A DNA stretch of 64,000 nucleotides from an uncultured Paracoccaceae bacterium (GTDB lineage: Bacteria > Pseudomonadota > Alphaproteobacteria > Rhodobacterales > Rhodobacteraceae). The stretch's first letter is position 1. Each line of letters opens with the position of its first letter. Positions 1-8,735 of this stretch are shown piece after piece. Position numbers and translations under genes: made by a program. Location of the stretch: contig CANMPK010000001.1 of NCBI GenBank assembly GCA_947499725.1, positions 620,001 through 684,000 of the forward strand, in the 5' to 3' direction. The notes beneath the pieces are model-generated. The model did no database searches, had not been told where the DNA came from, and saw only the letters and a list, made by a program, of their open reading frames with translations.

Positions 1-564
1 TTTCACAAAGCTTTCTTGGCTTTCGCTATAACTCAGCAAAGTCCAGACGCGCCCCCAGTATGTGATTTTCAACGGTCGTAAATCCTGACTGGCACCATGC
101 TTCACTGCGATCCTTAACCGCTGCCGCGCCTTGATGGCGGCCCGTAAGGTGTTCAGGTGCAGCAATCCCTCGGCGGCGCCTGAAAAGGGGTATGCGGCGA
201 AATGCGTCGATTGCACATTGCTCTCCACCGTTTCCGGCAAGGCGTCGTCCAGCTTTTGCGCCAAACTATCCGCTGCAGCCTGAATATCGGCATCCATACT
301 TGTGGCAATTGCAGCGAGGCCAAGGTGCAGCGCTTCCAGCTCGTCTTGGGTCACATGGATTGGTGGAAGGGTTAGTGCGGCTTTGGCGCGATAGCCCCGA
401 CCGCGCGTGCCTTCGATGGCGACGCCGCTGGCCATCAGCGTGTCCATATCCCGATAAACCGTGCGCACAGAGACGTTTAGCTGCTTGGCCAAATCTTCGG
501 CGCGATGCACTGCACCATTCTGCAAAACCTCCATCAAGGACATAAGCCGTGTCTTACGTTTCAT
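1..564 (-). CDS. YafY-type HTH/WYL transcriptional regulator, C-terminus cut by window edge
   Basis: The 188 codons seen run off the left edge of the window, so the C-terminal part is missing. The protein opens MKRKTRLMSLMEVLQNG, followed by a DeoR-type winged helix-turn-helix (about residues 5-60; recognition helix near NVSVRTVYRDMDTL). It then leads into the start of a WYL-type ligand domain (LKITYWGRVWTLLSYSES at the edge). Proteins of this family are DNA-binding regulators that often control a neighbouring gene and themselves. The start at 564 is the first ATG before the HTH. The gene is divergent from tatA, with a perfect inverted repeat between them (603-618) that could be its operator. 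Family assignment is firm; the target is unknown. Confidence 0.85.
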   Translation of the reverse strand, partial: MKRKTRLMSLMEVLQNGAVHRAEDLAKQLNVSVRTVYRDMDTLMASGVAIEGTRGRGYRAKAALTLPPIHVTQDELEALHLGLAAIATSMDADIQAAADSLAQKLDDALPETVESNVQSTHFAAYPFSGAAEGLLHLNTLRAAIKARQRLRIAVKHGASQDLRPLKITYWGRVWTLLSYSESQESFVK

Positions 565-602
565 CGTGATTCCGTAGGTAAAAGTGCCACTGAAGTAGAT
601 AC

Positions 603-618
603 TGACAGAAAACTGTCA
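603..618. promoter_or_regulatory. Inverted repeat TGACAG-N4-CTGTCA, candidate operator
   Basis: A perfect 6-4-6 palindrome (TGACAG AAAA CTGTCA) lies 39 bases upstream of the HTH/WYL regulator start and 127 bases before tatA. Position between divergent genes next to a DNA-binding regulator suggests an autoregulatory operator. This is inference from symmetry and place only. Confidence 0.45.
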
Positions 619-744
619 CAAACATCAAGCGAAACCGATTGAAACCCTGTTTTCTCAAGGATTTGCGCCTTTCACCCGGTGCTGAAATCCCTAAAACTAA
701 GGGCAACATGTAGGGGCGCAATGCGCCGACAAAGGGAGTTTACC

Positions 745-960
745 ATGCTTAACAATATCGGCCTGCCAGGCATTCTTTTGATCGCAGTTGTCGTTTTGGT
801 TCTATTTGGCCGCGGCAAAATCAGCTCGTTGATGGGCGAAGTGGGCAAAGGCATCACGGCCTTCAAAAAAGGCGTGAATGACAGCACGAAAGAGTTGGAA
901 GAAGACGCAGCGGAAGCGGCGCAGGACATTACGCCAGAAGACGAAAAAGATAAGGCCTAA
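745..960 (+). CDS. tatA: Sec-independent translocase subunit TatA
   Basis: TatA is the pore-forming subunit of the twin-arginine system, which exports folded proteins across the inner membrane. The 71-residue protein has the expected plan. A short N-terminal membrane helix (about residues 5-21) ends in the FG hinge of the FGRGK motif. An amphipathic helix ([18 protein letters not shown]) and an acidic tail follow. The ATG at 745 is chosen because the membrane helix begins directly there and a GGAG-like ribosome site (aaagggag) precedes it; an upstream in-frame start at 679 would add an unneeded extension. It is first in the tatABC operon, three bases before tatB. Confidence 0.95.
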   Translation: MLNNIGLPGILLIAVVVLVLFGRGKISSLMGEVGKGITAFKKGVNDSTKELEEDAAEAAQDITPEDEKDKA

Positions 961-963
961 TCC

Positions 964-1404
964 ATGTTTGATTTGGGCGGGGCTGAACTGCTGGTCATTG
1001 GCGTTGTCGCCTTGATCGTGGTTGGCCCAAAAGATTTGCCGATGCTGTTTCGTCAGGTTGGCCGGTTTGTTGGTAAGGCCAAAGCCATGGCGCGGGAGTT
1101 TTCCTATGCCATGAACCAAGCCGCTGACGAAGCGGGCGTAAAGGAAGCCAAAGACGGATTTCAAAAGGCGACAAGCGGTCTGAATACGATCGCCAACCCT
1201 TTGAAAGCGGCCACGGATTCTGTGCAAGACGTCGTGCGTGATGCAACGCGTTTGGACGGCTCGACCGAAGATAAGCCAAGCGAGCTTGATCCAAAGCGCG
1301 CAGAGGCGGCAAAGAAAATTCAAGAAGCCACAGCTTTGAAAGAAGAACAGCGCCGCGCTGCGGAGGCTGCTGCCAAGGCTGAAGAGGTGAAAGACGCTGA
1401 ATGA
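964..1404 (+). CDS. tatB: Sec-independent translocase subunit TatB
   Basis: TatB pairs with TatC to form the receptor for twin-arginine signal peptides. The 146-residue protein has an N-terminal membrane helix (about residues 5-20, MFDLGGAELLVIGVVALIVV) ending in the GPKDLP hinge typical of TatB. A long amphipathic helix and an Ala/Glu/Lys-rich tail follow. The G-P after the membrane segment and the greater length separate it from TatA. Its last four bases overlap the tatC start (ATGA), indicating translational coupling. Confidence 0.95.
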   Translation: MFDLGGAELLVIGVVALIVVGPKDLPMLFRQVGRFVGKAKAMAREFSYAMNQAADEAGVKEAKDGFQKATSGLNTIANPLKAATDSVQDVVRDATRLDGSTEDKPSELDPKRAEAAKKIQEATALKEEQRRAAEAAAKAEEVKDAE

Positions 1405-2303
1405 GCCACTCAGACGAGTTTCCAGACGAGATTGAAGACAGCACAGCGCCATTGATCGAACATTTGGCCGAGCTGCGAAACCGCTTGATCCACTGCGTTG
1501 CGGCTTTTGTCGTGGGCATGGTGATTTGTTTTACCGTGGCCACGCCGCTGTTTAACTTCCTGACCGCTCCGCTGTGTCAGGTGTTGGCAGAACGCAATCA
1601 GGATTGCGATTTGATCTTCATTAGCCCGCAAGAAGGGTTCTTCGTGGCGATCAAAATCTCCTTCCTTGGGGGGTTCATTCTGGCCTTTCCGTATATCGGA
1701 TTGCAGATGTGGCGTTTCGTGGCGCCGGGGCTGTACAAGAACGAGAAGGGGGCTTTCCTGCCATTCTTGGTTGCCTCGCCTTTCATGTTCATTCTGGGCG
1801 CAAGCTTTGCCTTCTACGTGGTCACACCGCTGGCCTATGACTTCTTCCTAGGGTTCCAGCAGTTTAGCACCGAAGGCGAGGCTGTGGTGGGCGAGGAGGT
1901 CTCTCAGGGGCTCTCTGTGGTCTTCCAAGGCTCAGCGCAGGAATATCTGAACCTGACGATCAAGTTCATCGTGGCCTTTGGTCTGTGCTTCCAATTGCCG
2001 GTTCTGCTGACCCTGATGGGCAAAGCAGGTTTGGTGAGTGCTGAAGGGCTGGGCAACGTGCGTAAGTATGCTGTTGTGGCCATTCTTGTACTGGCTGCAT
2101 TGGTGACGCCACCAGATGTGATCACGCAGGTCATTCTGTTTGTCGTGGTCTATGGGCTTTATGAAATCTCAATCTTCTTGGTGCGCCGCGTGGAACGTAA
2201 ACGCGAGGACAAGCTGCGCGAAGAAGGTTACTTCGACGACGAAGAAGCCGAAGATCTTGCAGATTTGGACGACGCAGAAGGCGATCAGACTGATGGCAAA
2301 TAA
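1401..2303 (+). CDS. tatC: Sec-independent translocase subunit TatC
   Basis: TatC is the polytopic core of the twin-arginine receptor. The 300-residue protein begins with the cytoplasmic motif DSTAPLIEHLAELRNRLIHC, characteristic of TatC, and has six hydrophobic segments between about residues 25 and 255. A conserved glutamate region (YKNEKGAFLPFL) lies in the periplasmic/first-loop area. The C-terminus is an unusually long acidic tail rich in Asp and Glu (about the last 40 residues). The stop overlaps the start of the following DUF815 ATPase gene by 11 bases. Confidence 0.96.
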   Translation: MSHSDEFPDEIEDSTAPLIEHLAELRNRLIHCVAAFVVGMVICFTVATPLFNFLTAPLCQVLAERNQDCDLIFISPQEGFFVAIKISFLGGFILAFPYIGLQMWRFVAPGLYKNEKGAFLPFLVASPFMFILGASFAFYVVTPLAYDFFLGFQQFSTEGEAVVGEEVSQGLSVVFQGSAQEYLNLTIKFIVAFGLCFQLPVLLTLMGKAGLVSAEGLGNVRKYAVVAILVLAALVTPPDVITQVILFVVVYGLYEISIFLVRRVERKREDKLREEGYFDDEEAEDLADLDDAEGDQTDGK

Positions 2304-3138
2304 GGCTCTGAAACGAATTGCCGAGGCGCTGGAGCGTATGTCTCCTGCGCCTTTGGCGGCCCCTGATTTTGATCAAGCAGAAGCTTTCGTTTGGCATGTC
2401 GATCCTGACCGGTTGGAGCCTGTGCCGAATGTTAGCCGTGTCGCTTTAGACTTGCTGATTGGTGTGAACCGCTCGCGCGATACTCTGCTGGAAAACACGC
2501 TGCAATTTGCGCGTGGTTTGCCGGCGAACAACGCACTGCTGTGGGGCGCGCGCGGGATGGGGAAGTCTTCGCTTGTGAAGGCGGTGCATGCCGAGGTGAT
2601 CCGCCAAGCGCTGCCGCTCAAGATCGTTGAGCTGCAACGGGAAGACCTGCCAAGCGTGGCGCGTTTGCTGAACCTGTTGCGCGGGCGAGACGAACGGTTT
2701 GTGCTGTTCTGTGATGATCTGTCATTTTCGCATGATGATCAGCACTACAAAAGCCTGAAAGCCGTGCTGGATGGTGGCATTGAAGGGCGCCCAGAGAATG
2801 TGATTTTCTATGCGACGTCGAACCGTCGTCACCTGATGCCGCGTGATATGATTGAGAATGAACGCTCGTCTTCGATCAACCCATCTGAGGCTGTGGAAGA
2901 GAAGGTGTCTTTGTCGGATCGCTTTGGTCTATGGCTTGGGTTCCACCCCTGTACTCAGGATGAGTTCCTAGAGATGATCAAGGGCTATTGCGATGCTCAT
3001 GGCGTTACGATTGAACCAGATGTGATGCGTGCCGAAGCCATTGAATGGCAGGCAACGCGGGGTGCGCGCTCTGGCCGAGTGGCGTGGCAGTATTTCACAG
3101 ATCTGGCTGGTCGTAAGGGCGTTTCCATTAAGACCTAA
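2293..3138 (+). CDS. DUF815-family AAA+ ATPase
   Basis: The 281-residue protein belongs to the DUF815 family of single-domain P-loop ATPases, whose biological role is not settled. The Walker A motif GARGMGKSS lies at about residues 85-93, Walker B FVLFCDDLSF near 136-146, and a sensor-type ATSNRRHL segment near 178. The start at 2293 is preferred over an in-frame start at 2140 because the latter would read 51 residues out of frame through tatC. The 11-base overlap with tatC implies cotranslation with the Tat operon, but no functional tie to Tat export is known to me. Confidence 0.85.
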   Translation: MANKALKRIAEALERMSPAPLAAPDFDQAEAFVWHVDPDRLEPVPNVSRVALDLLIGVNRSRDTLLENTLQFARGLPANNALLWGARGMGKSSLVKAVHAEVIRQALPLKIVELQREDLPSVARLLNLLRGRDERFVLFCDDLSFSHDDQHYKSLKAVLDGGIEGRPENVIFYATSNRRHLMPRDMIENERSSSINPSEAVEEKVSLSDRFGLWLGFHPCTQDEFLEMIKGYCDAHGVTIEPDVMRAEAIEWQATRGARSGRVAWQYFTDLAGRKGVSIKT

Positions 3139-3164
3139 GCCTCTTAATCGCTTAGTACAAAAGT

Positions 3165-3198
3165 AAAACGCGGCCTTTGATGGGCCGCGTTTTTTGTT
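3165..3198. terminator. Intrinsic terminator between DUF815 ATPase and nlpD
   Basis: An 11-base-pair stem (AAAACGCGGCC / GGCCGCGTTTT) with a 7-base loop is followed by a T-run on the plus strand and an A-run on the other side. It can therefore serve both convergent genes. Confidence 0.85.
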
Positions 3199-3212
3199 TT
3201 TAAGACAAGGCT

Positions 3213-4418
3213 TTAGTTCAAGTATGGAGTAGGGTCGACGCTGTCAAAGCCCTTGCGCACCTCGAAGTGCAGATAGGCGTCTTCGATCGGAACTTCCGCC
3301 AGTTTTTGATTGCGTTTCACTGCGGTGCCTTTGGAAACGTTAATATTTTCAACGTTGTAGTAAACGGTCATGACGTTGTCTGGGTGACGCACCACAAGGA
3401 TGTTCACATCATCTGCGTCGGTCGTAATCGCGGCGACAGTTCCGTCTGCGGCGGCTGATACAGGGCTTCCTGCTGTGGCCGACAGATCGATCCCGTTGTT
3501 CTTGCCCTTGCTATACGCCCGAATGACCTTCCCGCTAACAGGATAAGACATCTTAGTCGTTTTGACAGCGGTTTGTGTCTTGGAAAGATCTTCTGCAACG
3601 GGTTTGGCTACCGGTTCGGAAGGCGTTTCGGCAGGTAGAGGCGTTGCCGCACTCGGCGGAACCGGCGTTGGGCTCCCTTGGCCTGGCGCTGTTGTGTCTG
3701 CTGTCGTCACTGCCACAGTTTCGGTTGCCGGAATTTCACGGCTTGGCGCGCTCGGTTGCGCAGGTGGGATCAGCAGGATTTGATTTTCACGAATTGTGAA
3801 ATCTTTGTCCAAGCCGTTCCATTCTGCCAGCGACCGGACAGGAACATTGTAGAGGCGGGAAATGGTAAAGGCTGTCTCACCGCGTTCTACAGTGTGGCGG
3901 ATTGGTTCAAAACCGACCTGCGCATTTTCCGGAACAGACGCGGCCTCAAGCGGCGCGGTTTCAACCGTCGGTGTTGCGTTATCAATCGCTGTGCCTGCCA
4001 GCGAGGTGATGTCGACTTCGGACGGAGACAAAATCTGACCAGCGCCACCGGTGGTTTCCGATGGTTCAGACACACGGCGTGGCAGCGCGACAATTTCACC
4101 AGCCCTTAGATTGTCTTCGGGTTTGATCGCGTTAAATTCAGCGAGTTCCTGAGCGTCTAAACCAATGCGCTCGGCCACATCAGCCAAAGTATCACCACGG
4201 CGCGCCACTGCGACTTGATAATTCGGATAAGAGATAATGCCACGGTTATCTGGCTGCGGACGGTCCGCCGTTGCACCCTGAGCGGCAGCAGAGGTGTCCA
4301 GTGACTGTCCAAAGCCTCCGCGTAGGTCTAGATCGAAGGGCGTATTACAGCCCGCCAACAAGGCAACAGTAGAAACAGTCAGCGCGGCGGACTTAAGCGA
4401 ACGCAAAGAAGAAAACAT
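3213..4418 (-). CDS. nlpD: NlpD-like lipoprotein: LysM repeats plus degenerate LytM domain
   Basis: NlpD-type lipoproteins activate cell-wall amidases at the division site. The 401-residue protein has a lipoprotein signal with lipobox LLAGC (lipidated Cys24). Two LysM peptidoglycan-binding motifs follow (VARRGDTLADVAERIGL and TVERGETAFTISRLYNV), then a long Pro/Thr/Ala linker and a C-terminal LytM/M23 domain. The zinc ligands are not intact. The HxGxD site reads NNGID, and the HxH site reads YLHFEVR, so the domain is probably catalytically dead, as in known activators. Start 4418 is chosen for the signal peptide and the AGGA-like site upstream. Last gene of surE-pcm-nlpD. Confidence 0.88.
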   Translation of the reverse strand: MFSSLRSLKSAALTVSTVALLAGCNTPFDLDLRGGFGQSLDTSAAAQGATADRPQPDNRGIISYPNYQVAVARRGDTLADVAERIGLDAQELAEFNAIKPEDNLRAGEIVALPRRVSEPSETTGGAGQILSPSEVDITSLAGTAIDNATPTVETAPLEAASVPENAQVGFEPIRHTVERGETAFTISRLYNVPVRSLAEWNGLDKDFTIRENQILLIPPAQPSAPSREIPATETVAVTTADTTAPGQGSPTPVPPSAATPLPAETPSEPVAKPVAEDLSKTQTAVKTTKMSYPVSGKVIRAYSKGKNNGIDLSATAGSPVSAAADGTVAAITTDADDVNILVVRHPDNVMTVYYNVENINVSKGTAVKRNQKLAEVPIEDAYLHFEVRKGFDSVDPTPYLN

Positions 4419-4541
4419 CTCGATATCCTCGTAGAGCCCTTGTTTTTTTAATTGGGTCTCTTTTATGAAGCGTATTTTAGGGGACAACGCCTAATTGCGC
4501 TGATCCATAAAGAATTTGATACAAAATAAGCGAATTTACGC

Positions 4542-5189
4542 CTAGTTGTCACGTGCCAAGCCTTCTAACAGCGGCACAAAACGCACGGGGCGTAACTCTT
4601 CGTAATCGAACCCGGTTTCATGGCGCACAACACGGATCATGCTTTGCACTGTGTCTGATTGTCCAACCGGCAAAACCATGATGCCGCCGACCTTAAGCTG
4701 CGCAAGCAACGGGCTTGGCGCGTCTTCGGCAGCGGCTGTAAGAATGATGCGATCAAAGGGCGCTTGTTCGGGGAGGCCAAAGCTGCCATCTGACAAGAAA
4801 CTTGTCACGTTGGTCAGGTCCAGCTTTTCGAAAACCTCTTTGGCACCCGCCACGAGGCGTCTGTGGCGTTCCACCGTGTACACCCGGCGCGCCAGATGGC
4901 TCAGGATGGCGGCTTGGTAGCCAGAGCCAGTGCCGACCTCTAGAACCTTGTCACGCGGGGTGACGTTCAAAGCCTGCGTCATAAGGCCCACAACAGAGGG
5001 CTGGCTGATGGTTTGCCCACATTCAATGGGCAGAGGTGTGTCTTCATAAGCGCGTTCAGAAAACAGGCCTTTGACGAACAGGCCACGATCCACTTTTTCC
5101 ATGGCCGTCAGAACGTCAGTATCCGTGACGCCCTTGCTGCGCAGGGCGAACATGAATTGCATTTTACGTTCGGCGATAGAATCCGTCAT
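4542..5189 (-). CDS. pcm: Protein-L-isoaspartate O-methyltransferase
   Basis: Pcm methylates abnormal isoaspartyl residues from S-adenosylmethionine so that damaged proteins can be repaired. The 215-residue length fits the bacterial family. Visible motifs are the substrate-binding [15 protein letters not shown] (about residues 59-73), the SAM-binding motif [16 protein letters not shown] (around 82-96) and the later [10 protein letters not shown]. It overlaps the upstream surE by four bases (ATGA) and precedes nlpD, the classic stress-survival cluster. Confidence 0.95.
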   Translation of the reverse strand: MTDSIAERKMQFMFALRSKGVTDTDVLTAMEKVDRGLFVKGLFSERAYEDTPLPIECGQTISQPSVVGLMTQALNVTPRDKVLEVGTGSGYQAAILSHLARRVYTVERHRRLVAGAKEVFEKLDLTNVTSFLSDGSFGLPEQAPFDRIILTAAAEDAPSPLLAQLKVGGIMVLPVGQSDTVQSMIRVVRHETGFDYEELRPVRFVPLLEGLARDN

Positions 5190-5968
5190 TCGATGGCTTT
5201 CAAAGCATCCAGCGCGTCATGCGCCGTCAGGTCTGCCCGCATTGGGGTGACCGAGATATAGCCGCTTAGATTGACATTTGCATCAGTATTTGGCGCAGTT
5301 TCTGCTCTTTGGTTACCCGTTTTAGCCCAAAGGAACCGACGACCAGAGGGGCTCATTTGGGGTTCGACACTGAACTGCGTATCCGCGCGGCGCCCTTGTG
5401 GCGCAACGCGGATGCCTTGCACTTGATCGGCAGACACTGGCGGGAAGTTCACATTGTAAAACAACGGGTAGTCTGCGGCTTTGTGCGGCGCTTGGTCCAA
5501 TATCTTGCGAATGACCGTTTCACCATGGTGGGCGGCTGCCTCGAATGGTTGATCTAGATTGGCATTGTCTGGGCCGTAATATTGCGACATCGCAATCGCA
5601 GGCAAACCTTGCATCGAAGCTTCGATCGCTGCGCCAATCGTGCCGGAGTAAATGGTGTTTTCCGCAGAGTTATTGCCACGGTTCACGCCAGACAGCACCA
5701 GATCCGGTAGGCTGTCTTTCATAACGTCATGCACAGCGGCCAAAACACAATCCGCTGGGCTGCCTTCAACGGCGTAGCGGCGCTCGCTCATTTGGGCGAT
5801 CATGGTGGGGTGGGCATAGCTGATGCAATGGGCGACGCCAGACTGTTCAAAAGCGGGTGCAACCACCCAGACTTCGCCTTCAGGCCCTGCAAGCGACAGA
5901 GCGATCTTTTCGAGCACCGCTAGGCCCGGTGCATTGATGCCGTCGTCATTAGTGATGAGAATTCGCAT
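5186..5968 (-). CDS. surE: 5'/3'-nucleotidase SurE
   Basis: SurE is a metal-dependent phosphatase acting on nucleoside 5'- and 3'-monophosphates. The 260-residue protein opens with [16 protein letters not shown], the diagnostic motif carrying the two metal-binding aspartates (Asp8, Asp9). The later [20 protein letters not shown] loop holds the remaining metal and phosphate contacts. It heads the surE-pcm-nlpD unit and overlaps pcm by four bases. About 110 bases upstream separate it from the short-chain dehydrogenase. Confidence 0.96.
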   Translation of the reverse strand: MRILITNDDGINAPGLAVLEKIALSLAGPEGEVWVVAPAFEQSGVAHCISYAHPTMIAQMSERRYAVEGSPADCVLAAVHDVMKDSLPDLVLSGVNRGNNSAENTIYSGTIGAAIEASMQGLPAIAMSQYYGPDNANLDQPFEAAAHHGETVIRKILDQAPHKAADYPLFYNVNFPPVSADQVQGIRVAPQGRRADTQFSVEPQMSPSGRRFLWAKTGNQRAETAPNTDANVNLSGYISVTPMRADLTAHDALDALKAIE

Positions 5969-6078
5969 AAGCCGCTCGATTTTTGGATGTTACACACTGT
6001 CTATGTGAGACATTCGTAACCAGCAAGGCGCAAGCGCCGCCAAACCGGCAGCGCCGCATTTTTACAACGGGTTTGCTG

Positions 6079-6726
6079 TTATTTCAGGCCAAGCTCTGCC
6101 ACGAGACGTTGCGCCTCGGATTGTGGAGACGCCAAAGTCTCGCGATCTTCCCCTGGGAAGAAACGTGCGCGCGTGCCCGTTGGCATTGGGTTTGGCGACA
6201 GGATGGAAACCTTTGGGCCGGTTGTTTCGGTTTCTTTTTGCCAGCTTCGCGCCAAAGCAATCTGAGCTGCTTTGGTGGCGCCATAAGAACCAAAAAACTT
6301 TTCGCCGCCTTTTGGATCATCAAAGAACACCGCTTGGCCGTCGTGGCCCAGAAGAGGTGTCATGAAGGGGATAAGCTGACCAACCGCAGAAATGTTGCTG
6401 GACACGCTTTTGTCCCAATCTTTTTGGTCGATATGTCCGGCTGGCGTCAAAGGTGCGCCATGAATAGCGGCATGGACCCAAAGATCCACTTTGCCCCAAC
6501 GATCATAGACAGAGCGGCACAGCTGCGCCATTGCGTCTAGGTTGGTGATATCCATCGGGGCCAATGTGGCGTCGCCGCCCTTGGCTTTGATCTTATCGTC
6601 CAGATCTTCCAGCCCACCCACGGTGCGGCCCACTGCAACGATGTGATAGTCAGGCGCAAGCGCCTCTGCGAAAGCAAAACCTAGGCCGCGTGAAGCGCCG
6701 GTCACAAGAGCGATTTTTTCTGTCAT
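6079..6726 (-). CDS. Short-chain dehydrogenase/reductase (SDR)
   Basis: A classical Rossmann-fold NAD(P)-dependent oxidoreductase of 215 residues. The nucleotide-binding motif TGASRGLG is at about residues 9-16 and the catalytic YGATK (YxxxK) near residue 153. The NAG-type motif is replaced by VHAAIHG. The substrate is not predictable. Start 6726 is chosen because the beta strand MTEKIALVTGA begins there; an upstream start at 6795 adds a 23-residue Arg-rich tail encoded over the end of the neighbouring gene. It is 31 bases downstream of the DUF1284 gene and likely cotranscribed with purF. Confidence 0.85.
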   Translation of the reverse strand: MTEKIALVTGASRGLGFAFAEALAPDYHIVAVGRTVGGLEDLDDKIKAKGGDATLAPMDITNLDAMAQLCRSVYDRWGKVDLWVHAAIHGAPLTPAGHIDQKDWDKSVSSNISAVGQLIPFMTPLLGHDGQAVFFDDPKGGEKFFGSYGATKAAQIALARSWQKETETTGPKVSILSPNPMPTGTRARFFPGEDRETLASPQSEAQRLVAELGLK

Positions 6727-6757
6727 ATCTTCCCTTTGACGGGCAGGGCGCGGCGCG

Positions 6758-7210
6758 TCAAGACCCCTCGCGCCCAATCGGCACATCTGACGCATGCAAA
6801 CGTTCTAATGCACCTTCACATGCCCCTAAAGAAAGCCATTGGCAGTTTTTGCAAAGGGTCGACAGGCTGCCCGCAGGCACATTGGCTTTGATGCGTTTTA
6901 GGGCTTCACCCCAAGTGATGCTTTGCCCATCGCGCAGGTTCAATGCCTTGGCATGGCGTTCATCCAGCGCTTTGATCGTATTGATTTTCACGCAGCCCAT
7001 CCCGCGCCGCTCAGGGCAGGGGGTGCAGATGCTGTCTGCAATCATTGTGACGGTGATGCGTGTGTTTTCGCCGCCTTTGCCGCGTAGCTTGCCATCGACG
7101 ATGTCGCTCATGTTGGCAGTGAAGGCGGAGGAATAGCCTGCGCCTTGAAACCCCAAGGCGCAGAGAAAGTGGTGCGGCCGAAATCTAACAGGTGTTTGAT
7201 TTCCGCCCAT
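6758..7210 (-). CDS. DUF1284 domain protein
   Basis: The 150-residue protein matches the DUF1284 family, of unknown function, by the N-terminal VRFRPHHFLCALGFQGAGYS segment. It has Cys clusters CTPCPERRGMGC and CKNCQWLSLGAC that look like metal or Fe-S ligands. This reading of the cysteines is inference. Start 7210 lies only four bases beyond the purF stop, so the gene is translated as part of a purF-DUF1284-SDR unit. A longer reading from 7255 would run back into purF and is not supported. Confidence 0.8.
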   Translation of the reverse strand: MGGNQTPVRFRPHHFLCALGFQGAGYSSAFTANMSDIVDGKLRGKGGENTRITVTMIADSICTPCPERRGMGCVKINTIKALDERHAKALNLRDGQSITWGEALKRIKANVPAGSLSTLCKNCQWLSLGACEGALERLHASDVPIGREGS

Positions 7211-7214
7211 AGAT

Positions 7215-8735
7215 TTAACCGGAAGCCGCGACAGGATCCTTGCCGCGCTTTGCATCTGGGAATTCTTTGATCTTATTAGAAACGCGGTTGCTGCTTTCCA
7301 AAGACGTCAGGTAATCTGCGCTGACGCTGCCGGTGATGTAGTTGCCGTCAAAGCAAGAGCAATCAAAGGCTTCGATTTTTGGGTTGCCTTCTTTGGCAGC
7401 CCAGATCAGATCATCCAGCTTTTGATAGAACAGCGCATCTGCGCCCAGTTCTTCGCGGATTTCTTCCACTGTGCGACCGTCTGCCACCAATTCATGTTTG
7501 GTTGGCATATCGATGCCATAAACGTTCGGATATTTCACCGGAGGAGAGGCGCTTGCGATATAAACCTTTTTCGCGCCGGCTTCGCGGCACATCTGAACGA
7601 TCTTTTTGATCGTGTTGCCACGTACGATAGAGTCATCGATCAACAGCACGTTACGGCCATCAAACTCCAAAGGAACGGCGTTGAGTTTACGGCGTACAGA
7701 TTTCTGGCGCTCTTCCTGACCCGGCATGATGAAGGTCCGGCCCACATAGCGGTTCTTCACCAAGCCTTCGCGGTATTTGATGCCGGTGACATTTGCCACT
7801 TCCAGCGCAACTGGGCGAGCGGAATCTGGCACAGGAATAATGCTGTCGATCTCAAGACCAGCGTCTTGAATTTGCTTGGCCAGTGTTTGCCCCATGCGGA
7901 TCTGGCTTTTGTAGACAGAGATTTCATCGAGCATGGAATCTGGACGCGCCAGATAGACATATTCAAAGATGCACGGAGTCAGCTTGCCTTCAGCCGCTTG
8001 GAACGTGTGCATTTTGCCATCTAGATCGATCAGGATCGCTTCACCTGGCTTCACATCACGCAGCTTTTCAAAGCCGTTGATGCCAAAGGCAACATCTTCA
8101 GAAGCAAAGGCATATTCATCGCCTTCACCTTCAACTTCGCGTTTTGCAACGGAAAGCGGACGAATGCCATTTGGATCGCGGAAAGCCATCAAGCCAACGC
8201 CGGCGATCATTGTAATGACAGAGTAGGCGCCTTGGATGCGCTCCATCGTCATTTTAACGCCACTAAAGACGTTCCGGATCGGCTCGGATGTGCCGTTCAC
8301 TTTGATGGCGTCAGAGATCTTATCGGCCAGAACGTTTAGCAAGATTTCGGAATCAGACGTTGTGCGCAGGTGGCGGCTATATTTCGCGGTCACCTTTTGC
8401 GCTTGTTCTGCTGTGTTGGTGATATTGCCGTTGTGTACCAGATAGATGCCGTAAGGCGCGTTCACAAAGAACGGCTGCGCTTCGGCAGCGCTGAGCGAGC
8501 CAGCCGTTGGGTAACGCACATGACCGATCCCCATCTTGCCGCGCAGCTCATCCGCTTCTTGGGAACCGAACACGTCTTTGACCAGACCGTTGGCTTTACG
8601 CTCACGGAAGAATTCGCCTGTGTATGTCACGATGCCCGAAGCATCCTGACCACGATGCTGTAGCATCAGAAGGCCGTCATACAGCTCGCCAAAGACATCA
8701 ATATTTCGGTTTGAGATGCCTAAAATCCCGCACAT
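7215..8735 (-). CDS. purF: Amidophosphoribosyltransferase
   Basis: PurF makes 5-phosphoribosylamine from PRPP and glutamine, the first committed step of purine synthesis. The 506-residue protein begins MCGILGI, so Cys2 is the N-terminal nucleophile of the glutaminase domain, without a long propeptide. The PRPP-binding loop VLLIDDSIVRGNT is near residue 367. Late cysteines (FDCSCF) resemble the Fe-S ligands of PurF homologues. A GGAG site precedes the ATG. The leader upstream (8736-9100) contains an intrinsic terminator-like hairpin, so transcription may be attenuated. Confidence 0.97.
   Translation of the reverse strand: MCGILGISNRNIDVFGELYDGLLMLQHRGQDASGIVTYTGEFFRERKANGLVKDVFGSQEADELRGKMGIGHVRYPTAGSLSAAEAQPFFVNAPYGIYLVHNGNITNTAEQAQKVTAKYSRHLRTTSDSEILLNVLADKISDAIKVNGTSEPIRNVFSGVKMTMERIQGAYSVITMIAGVGLMAFRDPNGIRPLSVAKREVEGEGDEYAFASEDVAFGINGFEKLRDVKPGEAILIDLDGKMHTFQAAEGKLTPCIFEYVYLARPDSMLDEISVYKSQIRMGQTLAKQIQDAGLEIDSIIPVPDSARPVALEVANVTGIKYREGLVKNRYVGRTFIMPGQEERQKSVRRKLNAVPLEFDGRNVLLIDDSIVRGNTIKKIVQMCREAGAKKVYIASASPPVKYPNVYGIDMPTKHELVADGRTVEEIREELGADALFYQKLDDLIWAAKEGNPKIEAFDCSCFDGNYITGSVSADYLTSLESSNRVSNKIKEFPDAKRGKDPVAASG

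Noticed and set aside
802-1452. 216-residue ORF opposite tatA and tatB
   Set aside because: The plus strand encodes clear TatA and TatB with overlapping operon structure; the antisense ORF has no family features.
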